Assembly: GCF_009695655.1 (NCBI RefSeq)
Contig: NZ_VUNM01000002.1
Location: forward strand, 1-64,000
Length of the DNA: 64,000 nt
From: Sharpea porci
GTDB taxonomy: Bacteria > Bacillota_I > Bacilli_A > Erysipelotrichales > Coprobacillaceae
Reading direction: 5' to 3'
Both the position numbers and the translations under genes were made by a program. Shown in pieces: positions 52,757-62,487 of the stretch. Position 1 is the stretch's first letter. Each line of letters opens with the position of its first letter. Under the pieces are notes generated by a model, which saw only the letters and a list, made by a program, of their open reading frames with translations, was not told the origin of the DNA and did no database searches.

Positions 52757-53205
52757 GGGTTGTTACGACGATTGAATTTAGTATGAAAATGGCATTAGAT
52801 CATCAGGATGATGTTGATAAGAAGCGTCTCTATGATGACCTATATCATGAAGTTTTTCAGTTGTTTTGTGTTGAGGAGAACTATCATGTGGATACTTTTC
52901 TCAAGGGCTTTGAAGATGTGATGGAGGTGATGAAATTCACTGGTTTGATGGCGGAGTTTGGCCATAACTTTGGCATGTTTCCTTTACCGCCAAAAGTAGA
53001 GCTTGTTGAAGATGATGCCAAGACATATCGTTTTGTTTATGAAGAAGATCCTAAATTGACAGAACATATCGTTGTCTTAGCAATTATTCTTCATACCTAT
53101 TTCACCCATCGGGAAATTGCCGAATTCTTTGGCTCTCTCATGTATCGGATTATTAGTATTATCGATCAAATGGATCAGGACTTGTTTCTTATGGGAGGTG
53201 TCTAA
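52753..53205 (+). CDS. Unknown protein, second of a pair coupled to dprA
   Basis: The 150-residue product has no recognised domain. It is acidic and mostly helical, without membrane spans; KLTEHIVVLAIILHTYFTHREIAEFFGSLMYRIISIIDQMDQ near the C terminus looks like a packed helical pair, with a possible helix-turn-helix (THREIAEFFGSLMYRI) that I cannot confirm. It overlaps its upstream partner by four bases, and its last base is shared with the dprA ATG (TAATG), so the three genes are translated together. A link to DNA uptake or processing is a guess from context. Confidence 0.75.
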   Translation: MRVVTTIEFSMKMALDHQDDVDKKRLYDDLYHEVFQLFCVEENYHVDTFLKGFEDVMEVMKFTGLMAEFGHNFGMFPLPPKVELVEDDAKTYRFVYEEDPKLTEHIVVLAIILHTYFTHREIAEFFGSLMYRIISIIDQMDQDLFLMGGV

Positions 53206-53963
53206 TGGAGGAAATCTTGCTTTATTTTGCTCTGAAATACCAAGGCGATTTTCATGCCATCATGACAGCAATAGAGAATAAGGAACAAGTTGATAAAGAT
53301 GAAGCGAAGGCACTAAAAGCAAGGCTTAAAGCACACTATCTGACCATCTTATCTCCACTCTATCCAACATCGCTTAAAAATATCCAATGTCCGCCCTTTG
53401 TTCTCTTCTACCATGGGCATATTGAATTTCTTAAAGAACCATCCATTGGTGTCATTGGCATGCGTCATCCTTCTGATTATGGTCTTTATGCAACAAATCA
53501 TCTTGTCAAAGGACTTGTTGAACACAATCTGACAATTGTATCAGGAATGGCTATTGGTATTGATGGGGCAAGCCATCGAGCTGCGATACGTCATCATGGA
53601 CATACGATTGCTGTATTGGGAGGAGGTATTGATTATATTTATCCAAAGAGTAATACAGATATCTATGAAATAATGAAAGATGAACATTTGATTATTTCTG
53701 AAATTCCTTATGATATTTTGCCCAAACGTACTGATTTTCCAAAACGCAATCGCATTATTGCTGGACTGTCTGACAATCTTTTGGTTGTCGAAGCCCAAGA
53801 AAAAAGTGGGACAATGATTACTGTAGGCTGTGCTCTTGAACAAGGTAAGGATGTGTTTGCTATACCGGGTAGAATCTATGATCATGGTGGCTGTAATATG
53901 TTGATTGGTCAAGGGGCAAAGCTTGTCAACAAGGTTGAAGATATCATTGAGGACATATATTAA
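53205..53963 (+). CDS. dprA: DNA processing protein DprA
   Basis: DprA (252 aa) loads RecA on incoming single-stranded DNA during natural transformation. The Rossmann-like core is present: GVIGMRHPSDYG, VSGMAIGIDGASHRAA, TIAVLGGGIDYIYPKSN, FPKRNRIIAGLSDNLLVVEAQEKSGTM and DVFAIPGRI. The N-terminal SAM part is short and the C-terminal winged-helix domain is missing, so it is a minimal version. It sits upstream of topA as in Bacillus and lactic acid bacteria. comEA and comEC at the window end suggest the system is more complete in the genome. Confidence 0.93.
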   Translation: MEEILLYFALKYQGDFHAIMTAIENKEQVDKDEAKALKARLKAHYLTILSPLYPTSLKNIQCPPFVLFYHGHIEFLKEPSIGVIGMRHPSDYGLYATNHLVKGLVEHNLTIVSGMAIGIDGASHRAAIRHHGHTIAVLGGGIDYIYPKSNTDIYEIMKDEHLIISEIPYDILPKRTDFPKRNRIIAGLSDNLLVVEAQEKSGTMITVGCALEQGKDVFAIPGRIYDHGGCNMLIGQGAKLVNKVEDIIEDIY

Positions 53964-54020
53964 TGTTGACAATTTCAAGAATTATGATTAATAATAGAAA
54001 AACGTAAGGAGGTTTGGTGT

Positions 54021-56126
54021 ATGAGCTCTCTTGTAATAGTCGAATCACCATCAAAATCGAAGACTATTGGAAAATATCTTGGTAAGGATTATGTGGTGAC
54101 ATCATCAAAAGGTCATATTCGCGATCTAGCCACTACTGGTAAAGGTGGCTTAGGCGTTGACGCTGAGAATGGATATGAGCCAAGTTATACAATAAATAAA
54201 GATAAGAAGAATGTTGTGAAGGAATTAAAACAATATGTTAAAGATGCGGATAAAGTCTATCTAGCGACCGACCCCGATCGTGAAGGAGAAGCCATCAGCT
54301 GGCATTTAGCACAAGTTCTTGGCATTCCAATGGATGAGGATAATCGTGTTGTCTTTCATGAAGTAACTAAGCGTGCGGTCACTGAGGCCTTAGAACATCC
54401 TCGTCAGATTGATCAGGATTTGGTGAAATCACAGGAAACAAGACGTGTGCTTGATCGTATCATTGGTTTTAAATTATCAAAGCTTTTACAGCGTAAGATC
54501 AAGAGTAAGTCAGCAGGACGTGTGCAATCAGTGGCACTAAGACTTATTTGCGAACGTGAAGAAGAAATCAATAAGTTTGTACCTGAAGAATATTGGAGTG
54601 TGCAGGCCCATTTTACTAAGGATGGGATGGACTTTACAGCTGATCTTTCGAAATATAAGAATAAGAAAATCAAGCTCTCTTCAGCGGAAGAAACAGATGC
54701 TGTCTACAAGGCATTAAATAAAGAATTTGTGATTGAAACGCTCAAGAAGACAGTTAAACGTAAAAATTCTAAAGCACCTTTTATCACATCAACCCTGCAG
54801 CAGGAAGCAAGTACAAAACTTGGCTTTAAGGCTAAACGTACAATGCAGGTTGCACAGTCACTTTATGAAGGGGTGGATATTGGTAGTGAAACTGTCGGTC
54901 TTATTACCTATATGCGTACTGATTCCATCCGTTTAGCACCTGAATTCATCAGTGCTGCTCATGACTATATTGAAGAAAAGTATGGTAAGCAATATCTTGG
55001 ACGTGTTAAAGTTTCCAATAAGACAGAAAATGTTCAAGATGCGCATGAAGCAATTCGACCTACAGATATTACCCGTACGCCAGAATCAATCAAGAGTCAT
55101 TTAAATACGGATCAGTTTAAATTATATTCTCTGATTTATGCGCGTGCCCTTGCCTCATTGATGTGTGCTGCTAAGGTTGATGCAACGAGTGTTGTACTTG
55201 ATAATAATGACTATAAATTTAATGCATCAGGTTCACGTATTCAATTTGATGGCTATCTGAAAGTCTATGCTCCCTATGAAAAAAATAAAGACACATACTT
55301 GCCAGAGCTTGCCGAGGGAGAACTTCTTGAAAGCAAGAAGGTTGATAAAGAACAGCACTTTACAAATCCTCCAGCACGTTATTCGGAAGCTAAACTCATC
55401 AAGGAGCTTGAAGAATTAGGGATTGGTCGTCCATCGACTTATGCGACAATTATTGATACCATTGTAGCAAGAGAATATGTGGAAATGGTCGATAAGACTT
55501 TTAAACCTACAGAAAGCGGTATGTTGACAAATGAGAAGCTGGTGGAATACTTTGATCCTATTATCAATGTAGAATATACAGCACAGATGGAAAATGAACT
55601 TGATGAAATTGCGAATGGTGAAGATACATATCTGCATGCCATCACAACATTCGAAGATAAATTTGAACCATTGCTTGATAAAGCCAACAAGGAAATGGAA
55701 AAAGTCGAACCTAAGAAAACAGGTGAAAAATGTCCTGAATGTGGTGGCGATTTAGTTATTCGTAAAGGGCGTTATGGTGAGTTTGTCGCTTGTTCAAACT
55801 ATCCTGAATGTAAATACATCAAAAAGGATCCAAATGACAGAACGGGCCAGCCAACAGGTGAAACATGTCCAAAGTGTGGTTCACCAATGATTTATAAACG
55901 TGGACGTTTTGGTGAATTTGAAGCTTGTTCCAATTATCCAACATGTAAGTATATCAAGAAAAAGCCACGCGAGGGTGATGAGCTGATTGGCAAGCCAACG
56001 GGTGATAAATGCCCTAATTGTGGTGCGGATGTTATTTGGAAAAGAGGACGTTTTGGCATGTTTAAGGCATGTTCAAACTATCCTGAATGTAAGACAATTA
56101 TAAAGACACCAAAAGAGAAGAAATAA
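54021..56126 (+). CDS. topA: DNA topoisomerase I
   Basis: TopA (701 aa) relaxes negative supercoils by a type IA mechanism. [17 protein letters not shown] starts the Toprim domain, with acidic [12 protein letters not shown]. Tyr297 in [10 protein letters not shown] is the catalytic tyrosine. Three C-terminal four-cysteine zinc ribbons are visible (CPEC-CSNYPEC, CPKC-CSNYPTC, CPNC-CSNYPEC). AGGAGG precedes the ATG. A terminator follows, and trmFO has its own promoter. Confidence 0.98.
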   Translation: MSSLVIVESPSKSKTIGKYLGKDYVVTSSKGHIRDLATTGKGGLGVDAENGYEPSYTINKDKKNVVKELKQYVKDADKVYLATDPDREGEAISWHLAQVLGIPMDEDNRVVFHEVTKRAVTEALEHPRQIDQDLVKSQETRRVLDRIIGFKLSKLLQRKIKSKSAGRVQSVALRLICEREEEINKFVPEEYWSVQAHFTKDGMDFTADLSKYKNKKIKLSSAEETDAVYKALNKEFVIETLKKTVKRKNSKAPFITSTLQQEASTKLGFKAKRTMQVAQSLYEGVDIGSETVGLITYMRTDSIRLAPEFISAAHDYIEEKYGKQYLGRVKVSNKTENVQDAHEAIRPTDITRTPESIKSHLNTDQFKLYSLIYARALASLMCAAKVDATSVVLDNNDYKFNASGSRIQFDGYLKVYAPYEKNKDTYLPELAEGELLESKKVDKEQHFTNPPARYSEAKLIKELEELGIGRPSTYATIIDTIVAREYVEMVDKTFKPTESGMLTNEKLVEYFDPIINVEYTAQMENELDEIANGEDTYLHAITTFEDKFEPLLDKANKEMEKVEPKKTGEKCPECGGDLVIRKGRYGEFVACSNYPECKYIKKDPNDRTGQPTGETCPKCGSPMIYKRGRFGEFEACSNYPTCKYIKKKPREGDELIGKPTGDKCPNCGADVIWKRGRFGMFKACSNYPECKTIIKTPKEKK

Positions 56127-56152
56127 GGGGTATGCCAATCCATACCTCTTTT
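56126..56152 (+). terminator. Terminator of topA
   Basis: Nine bases, AGGGGTATG (56126-56134), pair with CATACCTCT (56141-56149), followed by TTTTG. Confidence 0.75.
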
Positions 56153-56162
56153 GTATTTCTTT

Positions 56163-56190
56163 TTGCGATTAAAGAAAAACATGTTATGAT
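56163..56190 (+). promoter_or_regulatory. Promoter of trmFO-xerC
   Basis: TTGCGA (56163-56168), a 16-base spacer and TGT-extended TATGAT (56185-56190) lie just before AGGTGG and the trmFO ATG at 56207. Confidence 0.6.
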
Positions 56191-56206
56191 ACAGGTGGTG
56201 ATGAAA

Positions 56207-57505
56207 ATGAAAAAAGTAAATGTTGTGGGAGGGGGACTTGCCGGTGTTGAAGCTGTACATCAGCTTGTAAGCGCAGGTATTGCTGTTGACCTCTATGAAA
56301 TGCGACCTGTTAAAACAACTGGTGCACATAAAACAGATCAATTTGCGGAACTAGTTTGTTCTAACTCATTAAGAGCAGACGGTTTGAAGAATGCAGTGGG
56401 TGTTCTTAAGGAAGAAATGATGATGAATGATTCTATTATTATTCGTCAGGCTCGCTTGCATGCAGTTCCTGCTGGGGGATCATTGGCAGTCGATCGAGAA
56501 GGATTTTCAAAGGCTGTAACAAAGGAGATTTCTGAAAATCCTTTAGTTCATGTCATTCATGAAGAAGTGACAGATATACCTGAAGGTCCTACTATTATTG
56601 CTTCTGGTCCATTGACAAGTGCCACTTTATCGAAGAAAATTGGAAAATTGCTTGGACAAGAGGAATATTTTTATTTTTATGATGCGGCTGCACCGATTAT
56701 TGAATTGGATTCAATTGATTTAAATAAAGCTTATTTTAAGAGTCGCTATGATAAAGGAGAGGCGGAATATATCAATTGTCCAATGACAAAAGAAGAGTTT
56801 GAGGCATTCTATGATGCTTTGATTCATGCTGAAGTCGTTAAGCCACATGATGGGGAAGAAAAATTCTTTGAAGGCTGTATGCCTTTTGAGGAGATTGCAC
56901 GTCGTGGCGAACAGACATTGCTTTTTGGCCCAATGAAGCCTGTTGGTTTAGAACATGATGGCCAGCGTCCTTATGCGGTTGTTCAGTTGCGTCAGGATAA
57001 TGCTGTTGGGACGCTTTATAATATAGTTGGCTTCCAGACACATTTAAAATGGGGTGAACAGGAACGTATTATTCATATGATTCCAGGATTAGAAAATGCG
57101 AAGATTGTACGATATGGTGTCATGCATCGTAATTCCTTTCTCAATTCACCACTTTACCTTAAACAGACTTATCAATATAAAGATCGTGATGATTTATTTT
57201 TTGCGGGACAGATGACAGGTGTTGAAGGGTATGTGGAAAGTGCGCAGAGTGGTCTTGTTGCAGGAAAGAATATGGTAAGATTGCTCAAAGGGCAGGAACC
57301 TGTTGTCTTTCCAAGAGAAACGGTGATGGGGGCATTAAGTTACTATATCACCCATGCCTCAGCGACAAACTTTCAGCCTATGAAAGCTAATTTTGGCATA
57401 TTACCGGACCTAGTTCCACAAGTGAAAAAGAAGGAAAAGAAAGAAGCCTATGCCTCTAGAGCTATTCAAACGATGCAATCTTTCCTAGCTGAAATCAATG
57501 GATAA
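56207..57505 (+). CDS. trmFO: Methylenetetrahydrofolate-tRNA (uracil-54-C5) methyltransferase
   Basis: TrmFO (432 aa) makes ribothymidine at position 54 of tRNA with methylenetetrahydrofolate and FAD, the Gram-positive alternative to Trm[19 protein letters not shown] is the FAD dinucleotide fold at the N terminus, [11 protein letters not shown] and [11 protein letters not shown] hold the cysteines conserved in the family, and [22 protein letters not shown] closes the FAD site. ATG at 56207 is eight bases after AGGTGG, better spaced than 56201. It overlaps xerC by eight bases, as in the Bacillus topA-trmFO-xerC cluster. Confidence 0.96.
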   Translation: MKKVNVVGGGLAGVEAVHQLVSAGIAVDLYEMRPVKTTGAHKTDQFAELVCSNSLRADGLKNAVGVLKEEMMMNDSIIIRQARLHAVPAGGSLAVDREGFSKAVTKEISENPLVHVIHEEVTDIPEGPTIIASGPLTSATLSKKIGKLLGQEEYFYFYDAAAPIIELDSIDLNKAYFKSRYDKGEAEYINCPMTKEEFEAFYDALIHAEVVKPHDGEEKFFEGCMPFEEIARRGEQTLLFGPMKPVGLEHDGQRPYAVVQLRQDNAVGTLYNIVGFQTHLKWGEQERIIHMIPGLENAKIVRYGVMHRNSFLNSPLYLKQTYQYKDRDDLFFAGQMTGVEGYVESAQSGLVAGKNMVRLLKGQEPVVFPRETVMGALSYYITHASATNFQPMKANFGILPDLVPQVKKKEKKEAYASRAIQTMQSFLAEING

Positions 57506-58430
57506 ACAACGGGATGCATTTCTTGATTATTTGACTTATCAGAAACACTATTCCCTTTTAACAGTTGCCTCTTATCAACGAGAGATTAATGACTTTATCA
57601 TCTATTTAAGACAAGAATCTTATCAGAGCTTTCAGGAATGTGATTATGCCTTGATTAGAAGTTATCTTGTCACGTTAAATAAAAGGCATTTATCGCATAA
57701 TTCTATTAATCATAAGCTTTCTAGCTTACGTTCATTTTATAAATTTCTTGTGCGACAGGGATATGTAGATGATAATCCGTTCCTACTCGTTAATGCTTTA
57801 AAGACAGGTTTGCGAAACCCTGATTTTCTCTTTATTGATGATATGTTAGGGTTGTTGGATTCTATTCATATAGATAGTGATTTGGGGATGCGCAATAAAG
57901 CTATGCTTGAATTGATGTATGCAAGCGGACTGCGTGTAAGTGAGGTAGTTCATCTCACTTTGGATCATATTGATTTTTCCCATCAAATGCTTTTTATTCA
58001 TGGTAAAGGAAATAAAGATCGTTATGTGCCTTTTCATGATGAGGCTAAAAAATGGCTTGTAGAATATATTAATCATGCCCGTATTGAACTCATGAGTACG
58101 ACGCATCAGGATCATGACTTTGTTTTTGTCAATAAGCGGGGAGGCCAGCTGACCAATCGAGGGGTAGAAGATATAGTGAATCGCTGTATGCGTGATTATG
58201 ATCCAACACGTAAGATCCATCCCCATACAATTCGTCATTCTTTTGCGACACATCTTCTTGATGCAGGGATGGATATTCGCGTAGTGCAGGAGCTTTTAGG
58301 CCATGCATCATTATCAACAACGCAGATTTATACCCACGTTACCCAGGAGAAACTCATTGAAGTCTACAATAAATCCTGTCCTCGACAAGCGATGGAAAGA
58401 CTTGAAGAAAAGAAAAAAAGTGTTGACTGA
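57498..58430 (+). CDS. xerC: Tyrosine recombinase XerC/XerD type
   Basis: This 310-residue recombinase probably resolves chromosome dimers at dif sites. The N-terminal SAM-like domain starts [26 protein letters not shown]. Catalytic residues are seen in [18 protein letters not shown] (Arg), [32 protein letters not shown] (His, Arg, His) and Tyr278 in TTQIYTHV. It is taken as a chromosomal recombinase, not an integrase, because of its length and its place after topA-trmFO. Confidence 0.92.
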   Translation: MDKQRDAFLDYLTYQKHYSLLTVASYQREINDFIIYLRQESYQSFQECDYALIRSYLVTLNKRHLSHNSINHKLSSLRSFYKFLVRQGYVDDNPFLLVNALKTGLRNPDFLFIDDMLGLLDSIHIDSDLGMRNKAMLELMYASGLRVSEVVHLTLDHIDFSHQMLFIHGKGNKDRYVPFHDEAKKWLVEYINHARIELMSTTHQDHDFVFVNKRGGQLTNRGVEDIVNRCMRDYDPTRKIHPHTIRHSFATHLLDAGMDIRVVQELLGHASLSTTQIYTHVTQEKLIEVYNKSCPRQAMERLEEKKKSVD

Positions 58431-58557
58431 AACAAGGCAAAATGATATATTCAACAGTGTTGTAGACCTCTAGCTACAACCGCACATAAAAGGTATTAAA
58501 TGTACGAATGTACTGCCTCGGTTGGCGAGTCTAAGAATACAAAAAGGAGGTACTTGA
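58423..58557 (+). promoter_or_regulatory. rplU promoter and L21 leader
   Basis: TTGACT (58423-58428), a 17-base spacer and TATATT (58446-58451) form the promoter. About 100 untranslated bases follow, with a GTTGTAG/CTACAAC hairpin (58459-58465 with 58474-58480) and AAGGAGG just before the ATG. L21 leaders at this place are known in Bacillota; feedback by L21 is inferred. Confidence 0.75.
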
Positions 58558-58866
58558 ATGTACGCAGTTATTGAAACAGGTGGAAAACAGTTAAAAGTTG
58601 AAGCCGGTGACACTATTTTCGTTGAAAAGTTAGATGTTGAAGAAGGTACTGAATATACTTTCGATAAGGTTTTATTTGTAGGTGGCGAAAGCACTAAGAT
58701 TGGTGCTCCTTATGTTGAAGGTGCTACAGTTACAGCTGATGTTGTAGCTCAGGGTAAGGAAAAGAAAGTTACTGTTTACAAGTATGAACCAAAGAAACAT
58801 TATCACAAGAAACAGGGTCATAGACAGCCTTTCACAAAGTTAACAGTTAAAGCTATTAACGCTTAA
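58558..58866 (+). CDS. rplU: 50S ribosomal protein L21
   Basis: L21 (102 aa) binds 23S r[38 protein letters not shown] and [21 protein letters not shown] are highly conserved. The gene leads the rplU-prp-rpmA cluster found in nearly all Bacillota and has its own promoter and leader. Confidence 0.97.
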   Translation: MYAVIETGGKQLKVEAGDTIFVEKLDVEEGTEYTFDKVLFVGGESTKIGAPYVEGATVTADVVAQGKEKKVTVYKYEPKKHYHKKQGHRQPFTKLTVKAINA

Positions 58867-58868
58867 TT

Positions 58869-59186
58869 ATGATTAAAGTAAAACTTGCTTATCACGATGG
58901 GGCACTGACTTATATAAAAGTGAGTGGTCATGCGAATAGTGATGAGTATGGAAAAGATCTTGTTTGCGCAGGTGTATCCACAATTATTGTGGGGGTTTAT
59001 AATACGCTTGAGAAGCTTGGAATGTTGGAAATAGGCACATTCAAAGTTAAAGAAGGTCTTGCAGAGTTTACCATTCATAAGATTACAAGAGAGTCGCAAT
59101 TGATACTAGAGACTTTAGTGACAACTCTTGAAACAATCGAAATGTCCTATGGAGATTTCATTCAAATTCAAAAGATGGAGGAATAA
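58869..59186 (+). CDS. prp: Ribosomal-processing cysteine protease Prp
   Basis: Prp (105 aa) removes the N-terminal extension of ribosomal protein L27, an essential step in Bacillota that carry it. The catalytic pair is His21 in [11 protein letters not shown] and Cys33 in DLVCAGVST. The substrate is encoded five bases downstream, and rplU ends two bases upstream. The L27 extension (LNLQLFA) is present, so enzyme and target are matched. Confidence 0.95.
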   Translation: MIKVKLAYHDGALTYIKVSGHANSDEYGKDLVCAGVSTIIVGVYNTLEKLGMLEIGTFKVKEGLAEFTIHKITRESQLILETLVTTLETIEMSYGDFIQIQKMEE

Positions 59187-59191
59187 TCATC

Positions 59192-59473
59192 ATGTTAAAG
59201 TTAAATTTACAGTTATTCGCTTCTAAAAAAGGTGTAGGTTCTACAAAGAACGGTCGTGATTCTGAATCTAAACGTTTAGGAGCTAAATTATCTGACGGAC
59301 AGACTTGTACTGCAGGTTCTATTATCTACAGACAGAGAGGTACTAAGATTTTACCTGGTAATAATGTAGGTAGAGGCGGAGATGACACATTATTCGCAAA
59401 GGTTGATGGTGTCGTTAAGTACGAAAGAGTCGGCAAGAAAAAGAAACAGGTTTCTGTTTATCCAGTAGCTTAA
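59192..59473 (+). CDS. rpmA: 50S ribosomal protein L27 with cleavable N-terminal extension
   Basis: L27 (93 aa) reaches into the peptidyl transferase centre with its N-terminal tail. The precursor starts [10 protein letters not shown] before [23 protein letters not shown], the extension that Prp cleaves in Bacillota, probably after the phenylalanine. Cleavage exposes the functional tail. [29 protein letters not shown] is conserved. A terminator follows. Confidence 0.97.
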   Translation: MLKLNLQLFASKKGVGSTKNGRDSESKRLGAKLSDGQTCTAGSIIYRQRGTKILPGNNVGRGGDDTLFAKVDGVVKYERVGKKKKQVSVYPVA

Positions 59474-59482
59474 GACTTTAGG

Positions 59483-59509
59483 AAGGAATCCCAATGGGAT
59501 TCCTTTTTT
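59483..59509 (+). terminator. Terminator of the rplU-prp-rpmA operon
   Basis: AAGGAATCCC (59483-59492) pairs with GGGATTCCTT (59496-59505) around AAT, followed by TTTT. Confidence 0.88.
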
Positions 59510-59529
59510 CGAGAAATAGAGGTGAAGAT

Positions 59530-60819
59530 ATGAATTTTATTGATAAAGCAGTCATAGATGTCACGTCTGGTAAGGGCGGTGACGGTGTTGTTGCTTTTAG
59601 ACGAGAAGCGCATGTTCCAAAAGGTGGCCCTTCTGGGGGCGATGGTGGCCGTGGCGGCAGTATTGTCTTTGAAGCAACAAACAGTTTATCCACATTGCTG
59701 GACTTAAGATATAATAAACATTATGCAGCCAAAGCTGGACAAAATGGCATGGCGAAGAAAATGCATGGCGCTAATGCACAGGATCTTATTATCAAGGTTC
59801 CTGTTGGCACATGTATTTATAACAATGTCAATGGCAAGCTGATGGCCGATTTAACAGAAGATCATCAGCAGGTTGTGATTGCGAAAGGTGGACGTGGTGG
59901 ACGTGGTAATACACGTTTTGCCTCAAGTAAAAACCCAGCCCCTACAATTTGTGAGAAGGGTGAACCGGGCTTATCCTATGAATTACGCGTGGAATTAAAG
60001 CTCTTAGCAGATGTTGGTCTTGTGGGATTCCCAAGTGTAGGTAAATCGACATTCTTATCGGTTGTCTCACGTGCACGTCCTGAAATAGCTGATTACCATT
60101 TCACAACTATCATTCCTAATTTAGGCGTTGTACAGGTTCCTGATGGACGTTCCTTTGTCATGGCGGATTTACCGGGCTTGATTGAAGGTGCATCACAAGG
60201 TAAGGGATTAGGTCATCAGTTCTTAAGACATATTGAAAGATGTCGTGTTATCGTTCATATCATCGATATGGCTGGTAGTGAAGGACGCGATCCTTATGAA
60301 GATTATTGTACAATTAACAAGGAACTATCTGAATATCAGTATCATCTTTTAGATCGTCCTCAGATTGTTGTTGCGAATAAGATGGATTTAGATGGTGCCG
60401 AGGAAAATCTAGAAGCATTTAAAGAGAAGGTTGGCGAGGATGTGAAAGTCTTCCCTATGATAGCTCCTATTCATGAAGGTATTGATCAGGCGCTCTATGC
60501 GATTGCAGATGCATTAGATAAAGCTCCAATTACATCACTTTACGATGAAGAAGGCGAAGAAGATAGCGTTCTTTATACATATGAACCTGGCGATGAGAAT
60601 GCTTTCGAAATTGCCAATTTGGGGAATGGCGTATGGGAAGTGACTGGCGAACGTGTTGAAAGAGCAGTTCAGATGGCATCATTGAATACTGATGATGGCT
60701 TCAAGAACTTTGCGATTAAGATGCGTAATTATGGTGTCGATGAAGCATTAAGAGCTGCTGGATGCCAGGATGGCGATCTAGTACGTATTCTTGATTTTGA
60801 ATTCCAGTTTATGAATTAA
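59530..60819 (+). CDS. obg: Obg GTPase
   Basis: Obg (429 aa) is an essential GTPase in 50S assembly and stress signalling. The glycine-rich N-terminal Obg fold is clear (GGDGVVAFRREAHVPKGGPSGGDGGRGG). The G domain has VGFPSVGKSTFLSVVSRARP (G1), FTTIIPNLGVV (G2), DLPGLIEGASQGKGLGHQFLRHIERC (G3) and NKMDLDGAE (G4). A C-terminal OCT domain follows (after 340). ATG at 59530 follows GAGGTGA; the upstream frame from 59494 overlaps the rpmA terminator. Confidence 0.96.
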   Translation: MNFIDKAVIDVTSGKGGDGVVAFRREAHVPKGGPSGGDGGRGGSIVFEATNSLSTLLDLRYNKHYAAKAGQNGMAKKMHGANAQDLIIKVPVGTCIYNNVNGKLMADLTEDHQQVVIAKGGRGGRGNTRFASSKNPAPTICEKGEPGLSYELRVELKLLADVGLVGFPSVGKSTFLSVVSRARPEIADYHFTTIIPNLGVVQVPDGRSFVMADLPGLIEGASQGKGLGHQFLRHIERCRVIVHIIDMAGSEGRDPYEDYCTINKELSEYQYHLLDRPQIVVANKMDLDGAEENLEAFKEKVGEDVKVFPMIAPIHEGIDQALYAIADALDKAPITSLYDEEGEEDSVLYTYEPGDENAFEIANLGNGVWEVTGERVERAVQMASLNTDDGFKNFAIKMRNYGVDEALRAAGCQDGDLVRILDFEFQFMN

Positions 60820-60846
60820 AAGTATGGCTAAATGTCATACTTTTTC
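60819..60846 (+). terminator. Terminator of obg
   Basis: AAAGTATG (60819-60826) pairs with CATACTTT (60836-60843), followed by a T-rich run. Confidence 0.7.
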
Positions 60847-60892
60847 TCTATTTTATGGTACAATACTTCTTGTTTGTTAGAGGAGTTCATAT

Positions 60893-61468
60893 ATGTATAG
60901 CTATATTAAAGGTATCATTGTTGAAATGCATACGGATCATATTATTATAGAAAATAATGGAATAGGTTATCTTGTTTACGTTCCTAATCCGTATACATTC
61001 AGCAAAGGTGAGAATACGACTGTCTATATTTATCAATCTATTAGTGAAAATGATGTGCGTCTTTATGGCTTTAAAGAAGCAAAACAAAAAGATTTATTCT
61101 TGATGCTTATTAAAGTCAAAGGTATTGGTCCTAAGAGTGCAACAGCTATTTTAGCGAGTGGTGATGTCAATGAGATTATTGATGCAATCGAAAATAATAA
61201 TTTGAAATACTTAAAATCATTCCCTGGTATAGGACCTAAGGCAGCTAGTCAGATGGTTCTTGATCTTAAAGGGAAGTTTGATGGTGAGACACGCTTGGAA
61301 GCGATGCGTGAAGATGTTTCACAGGATTATGAAGATGCAATTGAAGTATTGATTGCGTTAGGCTATAAAGACAGTGATGTGAATAAGGCCATGAAGGCAT
61401 TAGTCAAACAAAAGCTTGATACAAATGGATATGTCAAGGAAGCATTAAAAATATTGAGTTTTAAATAA
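60893..61468 (+). CDS. ruvA: Holliday junction protein RuvA
   Basis: RuvA (191 aa) binds four-way junctions as a tetramer and recruits RuvB. The OB-fold domain (residues 1-63, MYSYIKGIIVEMHTDHIIIENNGIGYLVYVP), the tandem helix-hairpin-helix (LLIKVKGIGPKSATAIL and LKSFPGIGPKAASQMVLDLKGK) and the C-terminal RuvB-binding domain (EDAIEVLIALGYKDSDVNKAMKAL) are all there. GAGGAG precedes the ATG, and a TACAAT box lies near 60860. ruvB follows after 12 bases. Confidence 0.96.
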   Translation: MYSYIKGIIVEMHTDHIIIENNGIGYLVYVPNPYTFSKGENTTVYIYQSISENDVRLYGFKEAKQKDLFLMLIKVKGIGPKSATAILASGDVNEIIDAIENNNLKYLKSFPGIGPKAASQMVLDLKGKFDGETRLEAMREDVSQDYEDAIEVLIALGYKDSDVNKAMKALVKQKLDTNGYVKEALKILSFK

Positions 61469-61480
61469 AGGGGGAGTTAC

Positions 61481-62473
61481 ATGGATCGTGATATATTAGA
61501 TGTTGAAGAACATGATGAAGATGAAGAAAGCCAGTTAAGACCACATTCCTTTGAACAGTATATTGGTCAGGAAGACTTGAAGAAGAATCTTAAAGTCTTT
61601 GTGACAGCGGCAAAAATGCGTGATGAGTCACTAGATCATGTCTTGCTTTATGGCCCACCTGGTTTAGGGAAAACGACAATGAGTATGATCATTGCGAATG
61701 AAATGGGCACCCATATCCGTGTCACTTCCGGCCCTTCAATTGATAAAACGGGGGATTTAGTAGCCATACTGACAGCTCTTGAACCTGGTGATGTCCTCTT
61801 CATCGATGAAATTCATCGTTTAAACAAGGTTGTTGAGGAAGTGCTTTATCCAGCAATGGAAGATTATTGTGTTGATGTCATTATTGGAAAAGATCAATCA
61901 GCTCGATCCATCCGTATAGATTTACCACCATTTACCTTGGTTGGTGCAACAACAAGAATGGGGGATATTTCTGCTCCCCTTAGAGATCGTTTTGGCATTA
62001 TTGGCAAGCTTGATTATTATAAGGATGATGAGCTTCAAGAAATCATCAGTCGTACTTCGAAAGTCTATGGTATGGATATTGCTGATGATGCAAGAAGTGA
62101 ACTTGCGAAAAGAAGTCGTGGGACACCGCGTATTGCCAATAGGCTTTTTAGACGTGTAAGAGATTTTTCTATGTTTTATGGGGAGAAAGTGATTTCCTTA
62201 GAACGTACGAAAGAAGCATTGGATAATTTGAAGGTTGATGATTTGGGTCTGGATCATGTTGACCATAAATACTTGCTTGGCATTATCGAACGCTATCGTG
62301 GGGGACCAGTTGGATTGAACGCTTTAGCAGCGAGTATTGGAGAGGAACCTAATACATTAGAAGATGTCTGTGAGCCTTATTTACTACAAAAAGGCTTAAT
62401 CAGACGAACAGCGAAAGGACGTGTCGCAACAGATCTTGCTTATCGTCATTTCCATATTGAGAGGGAGTTTTAA
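61481..62473 (+). CDS. ruvB: Holliday junction helicase motor RuvB
   Basis: RuvB (330 aa) is the AAA+ ring motor for branch migration. Walker A is [18 protein letters not shown], Walker [13 protein letters not shown], sensor 1 [10 protein letters not shown] and the arginine finger is in APLRDRFGI; the C-terminal winged helix has [36 protein letters not shown] is the conserved start. AAGGGGGAG precedes the ATG. Its 3' end forms a terminator hairpin. Confidence 0.97.
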   Translation: MDRDILDVEEHDEDEESQLRPHSFEQYIGQEDLKKNLKVFVTAAKMRDESLDHVLLYGPPGLGKTTMSMIIANEMGTHIRVTSGPSIDKTGDLVAILTALEPGDVLFIDEIHRLNKVVEEVLYPAMEDYCVDVIIGKDQSARSIRIDLPPFTLVGATTRMGDISAPLRDRFGIIGKLDYYKDDELQEIISRTSKVYGMDIADDARSELAKRSRGTPRIANRLFRRVRDFSMFYGEKVISLERTKEALDNLKVDDLGLDHVDHKYLLGIIERYRGGPVGLNALAASIGEEPNTLEDVCEPYLLQKGLIRRTAKGRVATDLAYRHFHIEREF

Positions 62474-62487
62474 CTCTCTTTTTTTAT
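62462..62487 (+). terminator. Terminator overlapping the ruvB stop codon
   Basis: GGGAGT pairs with ACTCTC around TTTA (62463-62478), followed by seven T residues. The T-run ends at the comEA ATG (62486). Confidence 0.7.

Noticed and set aside
52753-53205. Transcription factor call for the second unknown protein
   Set aside because: The THREIAEFFGSLMYRI stretch resembles a helix-turn-helix only weakly, and the rest has no matching domain.
57498-58430. Phage integrase
   Set aside because: The recombinase lies in the topA-trmFO-xerC order, has XerC length and no attachment sites or phage genes are near.
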